DNA of 17,816 bases, taken from positions 1 to 17,816 of the forward strand of contig PATI01000077.1 of assembly GCA_002712335.1 (NCBI GenBank), in the 5' to 3' direction. Below are positions 14,763 to 17,816 of this stretch, in pieces. Every line of letters begins with the position of its first letter. Within the stretch, counting starts at the first letter, position 1. The translations under genes and the position numbers were made by a program. Origin of the DNA: Rhodospirillaceae bacterium. Lineage in GTDB: Bacteria; Pseudomonadota; Alphaproteobacteria; MPNO01; UBA2964. The notes beneath the pieces are model-generated. The model had not been told where the DNA came from. It searched no databases and worked only from the letters and a program-made list of their open reading frames with translations.

Positions 14763-16061
14763 ATGATACCCCGCTATAGTCGGCCCGACATGGTAAAGAT
14801 CTGGGACCCAGAAAACAAGTTCCGGATTTGGTATGAAATTGAAGCACACGCTTGTGATGCGCAGGCAATCCTCGGGGTTATTCCCGAAGATGCTGCTAAA
14901 GCCGTTTGGGAAAAAGGGGCGTGGGAGATTGACCGAATAGATGAAATCGAACGTGAAACGAAACACGATGTCATTGCGTTCCTAACTAATCTTGCTGAAC
15001 ATGTTGGTGATGAGGCACGTTTTGTCCACCAAGGCATGACCTCATCGGATGTATTGGATACCTGTTTAGCCGTTCAAATGAAACAAGCAGCAGATATCCT
15101 TATTATAGATATCAAAGACCTACTTACAGCATTAAAAAAACGCGCAATTGAGCACAAAAACACTATTTGTATTGGCCGCAGCCACGGCATACACGCCGAA
15201 CCAACAACTTTCGGAGTAAAACTTGCTGGTCATTACGCCGAATTCAATCGCAACCTCGAGCGCTTAATGGCTGCCCGCACTGAAATTTCCACTGTTGCTA
15301 TTTCGGGTGCTGTAGGTACGTTTGCAAACATTGACCCATCAGTAGAAGAACACGTTGGCAAGAAAATGGGTTTGATCCCAGAACCGTTGTCCACCCAAGT
15401 TATTCCCCGGGACCGCCACGCGATGTTCTTTTCTATCTTGGGCGTAATTGCAAGTTCCTTAGAAAGACTGGCCGTAGAAATTCGTCATATGCAACGCACT
15501 GAGTTACGTGAAGCGGAAGAATATTTTTCCCCCGGTCAAAAAGGCTCCTCTGCCATGCCCCACAAACGGAACCCGGTGCTCACAGAAAATATCACAGGGT
15601 TAGCACGCGTCGTTAGGTCTTCTGTCATACCGGCACTGGAAAATGTCGCACTTTGGCATGAACGTGATATTTCTCACTCGTCTGTGGAACGAATGATCGG
15701 ACCTGATGCTACAGTAACGCTTGATTTTGCGATCGCCAGAATGACTGGAGTGATCGAGAAACTGATGGTTTATCCGAATATGATGCAGCGAAACCTTGAC
15801 GCTCTTGGAGGATTAGTTTTCTCACAACGAGTTTTGTTAGCATTAACGCAAGCAGGAATGAGCAGGGAAGCCGCCTATAATGCGGTACAGCGCAATGCGA
15901 TGAAGGTCTGGAAAGAGGATGCAGATTTTCTACAAGAACTAAAAGCGGATAAAGAAGTTTTGGAAAAAATATCCACGGAAGAGCTTTCCGAACTGTTTGA
16001 TATTGGGTATCACATAAAAAATATCGATAAAATCTTTTTAAGGGTTTTCGGCGAATGCTGA
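14763..16061 (+). CDS. purB: Adenylosuccinate lyase
   Basis: A 432-residue cytosolic enzyme of the fumarase/aspartase superfamily that splits SAICAR to AICAR plus fumarate and adenylosuccinate to AMP plus fumarate. Visible marks are MIPRYSRPDM at the start, H68 in TKHDV, MTSSDVLDT (residues 92-100), the general acid/base pair S140-H141 in GRSHGIHAEPTTFG, and the flexible loop signature GSSAMPHKRNP (261-271). Numbering matches the B. subtilis-type PurB (about 431 residues) rather than the longer E. coli type. ATG at 14763 has only a weak ribosome site (AGG about ten bases upstream). It acts one step after PurC, whose gene is 5.2 kb away on the other strand with four catabolic genes in between. 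A hairpin follows the stop codon. Confidence 0.97.
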   Translation: MIPRYSRPDMVKIWDPENKFRIWYEIEAHACDAQAILGVIPEDAAKAVWEKGAWEIDRIDEIERETKHDVIAFLTNLAEHVGDEARFVHQGMTSSDVLDTCLAVQMKQAADILIIDIKDLLTALKKRAIEHKNTICIGRSHGIHAEPTTFGVKLAGHYAEFNRNLERLMAARTEISTVAISGAVGTFANIDPSVEEHVGKKMGLIPEPLSTQVIPRDRHAMFFSILGVIASSLERLAVEIRHMQRTELREAEEYFSPGQKGSSAMPHKRNPVLTENITGLARVVRSSVIPALENVALWHERDISHSSVERMIGPDATVTLDFAIARMTGVIEKLMVYPNMMQRNLDALGGLVFSQRVLLALTQAGMSREAAYNAVQRNAMKVWKEDADFLQELKADKEVLEKISTEELSELFDIGYHIKNIDKIFLRVFGEC

Positions 16062-16075
16062 CCCAAGGACCGCTA

Positions 16076-16111
16076 AGAATGGTTATATTATGACCGTTTT
16101 AGAGACTTTTT
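16076..16111 (+). terminator. Possible rho-independent terminator after purB
   Basis: Fifteen bases after the purB stop, AGAATGGTTAT (16076-16086) and ATGACCGTTTT (16090-16100) form an 11-bp stem with three G-T pairs around a three-base loop. The T-rich 3' arm and the run of five T at 16107-16111 are offset by six bases. The low GC and displaced T-tract make it imperfect. Confidence 0.35.
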
Positions 16112-16196
16112 GTTTAAATTTCTGATAGGCAGTTTGGGGATAAGCCCATCCCATGTTAAGGGTTAAGCCTGAATATAGAAATTTCTGGGTCTCAAT

Positions 16197-17747
16197 ATGA
16201 ATGAAATAAATGCACCATTAAAATTTGATGAAGCCTTCGACGTCATTGTAATAGGCTATGGGTTTGCTGGCGCGCTTACAGCAATTACAGCAGCAGACAA
16301 TGGTGCAAAAGTGTTATTGGCGGAAAAGGCAGAGTACCCGGGGGGTATCTCAATATGTTCGGGTGGTGCAATGCGTGGAGCCCGAGACCTCGATAAAGCA
16401 TTCAGTTATCTCCAAGCGACTAATGGTGGACGTACACCCGACGATGTTACTCGGGCCCTCGCTAAGGGAATGGTTAAAATTGAGAGTGAGGTGATTGCAC
16501 TTGCAAAAACTAGTAATGCAAAAGTTGAAACAACTCAAAAAGCCGCGAATTATCCACTTCCCGGTACCGAAACATTTTACCATACCAACATAACCCACGT
16601 GCCAGGCTATGAGACGCAGGAAAAAACCTATCCCCATATAATGGCACGACCCTCGGCTAACGGCTGGCGGATGTTTAGGGTTTTAGAAGACAACATTAAT
16701 CAACGTAATATAGAGATCCGGTACAAATTTAGCGCGGAGCGTTTGATTTCCACAGACCATCGACAAGTTCTTGGGGTACGGTTTCAAGGAATTAATGGTG
16801 CACAAAAGAATATAAAAGCCCGTTGCGGGGTTGTTCTTTGCTGTGGTGGTTTTGAAGCAAACGAGGAAATGAAAAAACAACATTGGGAAAAATCGCCGGT
16901 ATTGACCGCCACTTCTACAATGAATACGGGAGATGGCATTCGTATGGCCCAGGATCTCGGGGCTAGCTTGTGGCATATGTGGCATTATCACGGCTGCTAT
17001 GGCTTTAAACACCCTGATCCCGACTACCCGGTTGCAATCAGGGTAAAACGCCTGCCCGATTGGTTCCCTGGCGAAGAAAACAAAGCGGACGTACCCATGT
17101 GCTGGATACTGGTAGATCAACATGGAAAACGTTACATGAACGAATGTACTCCATATACTCAAGATACCTCACACCGAGCAATGGAATTTTATGATACCTC
17201 CACCCAGACTTTCCCTCGAATTCCGTCCCATTTCATTTTCGATGAAAATGGTCGTGAAATGTACCAAATCGGAGCGCCAACATATAACCAGCCGGGTCTA
17301 GGGTTCTCATGGAGTGAAGACAACCTCCAAGAAGTTGAAATGGGTATTATCAAGCAGGCCAACTCTATAGAAGAGCTTTCCGCCATTACCCAAACGGATC
17401 ACGAAGTACTTCGGAAAACCCTTAATAAATGGAATGGTGAGTGTGATGCAGGAAAAGACGGTGATTTCGGGCGCCCTCCGGGAACTATGGTAAGAATCGA
17501 CACCCCGCCTTACTACGTAGGCGAGGTGTGGCCTGTGGTTTCTAATACTCAGGGTGGGCCCGTTCATAATGCCAAACAGCAAGTAATGAATGTATACGAT
17601 GAAGCCATTCCACGGTTGTATGCTGCTGGAGAATGTGGCAGCGCATTTGGATTTTTGTATTTATCTGGTGCCAATCTTTCTGAGTGCCTGATTACTGGTA
17701 AAATCGCAGGCCAAGAAGTTTCTAGTCTTAAACCATGGGATACATAA
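16197..17747 (+). CDS. FAD-dependent fumarate reductase/KstD-type flavoprotein
   Basis: A 516-residue flavoprotein of the FAD_binding_2 (fumarate reductase / succinate dehydrogenase / 3-ketosteroid delta1-dehydrogenase) superfamily. The FAD dinucleotide site GYGFAG (residues 20-25) is followed by the acidic ribose ligand E43 and the segment PGGISICSGGAMR (48-60). A second FAD strand reads VVLCCGGFEAN in mid-protein, and the C-terminal FAD motif YAAGECGSAFGFLYLSGANLSE begins at residue 475. No heme or FMN domain and no Tat signal are present, so it is a single-domain cytosolic member. Such enzymes reduce or desaturate enoates and ketosteroids; the substrate is unknown. ATG at 16197 with a poor ribosome site. 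The 135-base spacer after purB has a 10-bp palindrome AGAAATTTCT (16177-16186) and a small GGGAT/ATCCC hairpin (16137-16152). Confidence 0.87.
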   Translation: MNEINAPLKFDEAFDVIVIGYGFAGALTAITAADNGAKVLLAEKAEYPGGISICSGGAMRGARDLDKAFSYLQATNGGRTPDDVTRALAKGMVKIESEVIALAKTSNAKVETTQKAANYPLPGTETFYHTNITHVPGYETQEKTYPHIMARPSANGWRMFRVLEDNINQRNIEIRYKFSAERLISTDHRQVLGVRFQGINGAQKNIKARCGVVLCCGGFEANEEMKKQHWEKSPVLTATSTMNTGDGIRMAQDLGASLWHMWHYHGCYGFKHPDPDYPVAIRVKRLPDWFPGEENKADVPMCWILVDQHGKRYMNECTPYTQDTSHRAMEFYDTSTQTFPRIPSHFIFDENGREMYQIGAPTYNQPGLGFSWSEDNLQEVEMGIIKQANSIEELSAITQTDHEVLRKTLNKWNGECDAGKDGDFGRPPGTMVRIDTPPYYVGEVWPVVSNTQGGPVHNAKQQVMNVYDEAIPRLYAAGECGSAFGFLYLSGANLSECLITGKIAGQEVSSLKPWDT

Positions 17748-17816
17748 GGTACAATCAACGGATTTGAATGAGCACCAAATTTTCGTCGTAATATTTTATT
17801 AAATATTTTTATTTTC
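17748..17816. other. Right edge, AT-rich, no gene recognised
   Basis: About 70 bases after the flavoprotein stop codon. The last 25 bases are nearly all A and T. I see no hairpin terminator and no convincing start of another gene before the window ends. Confidence 0.4.

Overview
The window looks like chromosomal DNA of a free-living proteobacterium, most likely a marine or environmental alphaproteobacterium. Base composition is moderate to low GC (judged by eye). The basis for the assignment is the packed gene order, a tRNA-Leu with an encoded CCA, a single-domain CinA-like protein close to methionine aminopeptidase, and an isocitrate-lyase/PEP-mutase family enzyme beside phthalate-dihydrodiol-dehydrogenase-like and amidase catabolic genes. 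The lineage call is inference only, because there is no rRNA or other marker.

Region 1 (1-5110, all minus strand). From right to left it holds a stand-alone MoaB/Mog-type (CinA N-terminal) protein, a 63-residue two-helix membrane protein, three consecutive paralogous major facilitator transporters of the MFS_3 / EntS type, and tRNA-Leu(UAA). The first three genes overlap or nearly touch (ATGA overlap, then a TGA-GTT-TTG junction), so they should be one translationally coupled operon. The last transporter appears to have its own sigma70-like promoter with a perfect 16-bp palindrome at the predicted start of transcription, which suggests separate, repressor-controlled expression. The tRNA has two mismatches at the base of its acceptor stem.

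Region 2 (5111-9541). Mostly single genes: an isocitrate lyase/PEP mutase superfamily C-C lyase, methionine aminopeptidase (map), a TerC-family membrane protein, a small SAM-dependent methyltransferase, and purC.

Region 3 (9542-14762). Four catabolic-looking genes lie between purC and purB: a MhpC-like alpha/beta hydrolase, an amidase-signature enzyme with an unusual oxyanion-loop sequence, a larger uncharacterised alpha/beta hydrolase, and a Gfo/Idh/MocA oxidoreductase resembling phthalate 4,5-cis-dihydrodiol dehydrogenases. Together they could open, hydrolyse and oxidise an amide- or ester-bearing (perhaps aromatic) compound, but no substrate can be read from the sequence.

Region 4 (14763-17816). 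purB is followed by a fumarate-reductase/ketosteroid-dehydrogenase-type flavoprotein.

From 5111 onward genes mostly alternate strands. Convergent ends are very tight (+16, +4, -33 and +26 bp) and divergent spacers are about 125-205 bp, so most genes probably carry their own promoters. I found no insertion sequence, integrase, CRISPR array or phage gene. I saw no clear new defence or mobile system. The most unusual points are the MFS triplication with its palindromic operator, the in-frame stop junction, and the odd tRNA and amidase motifs.
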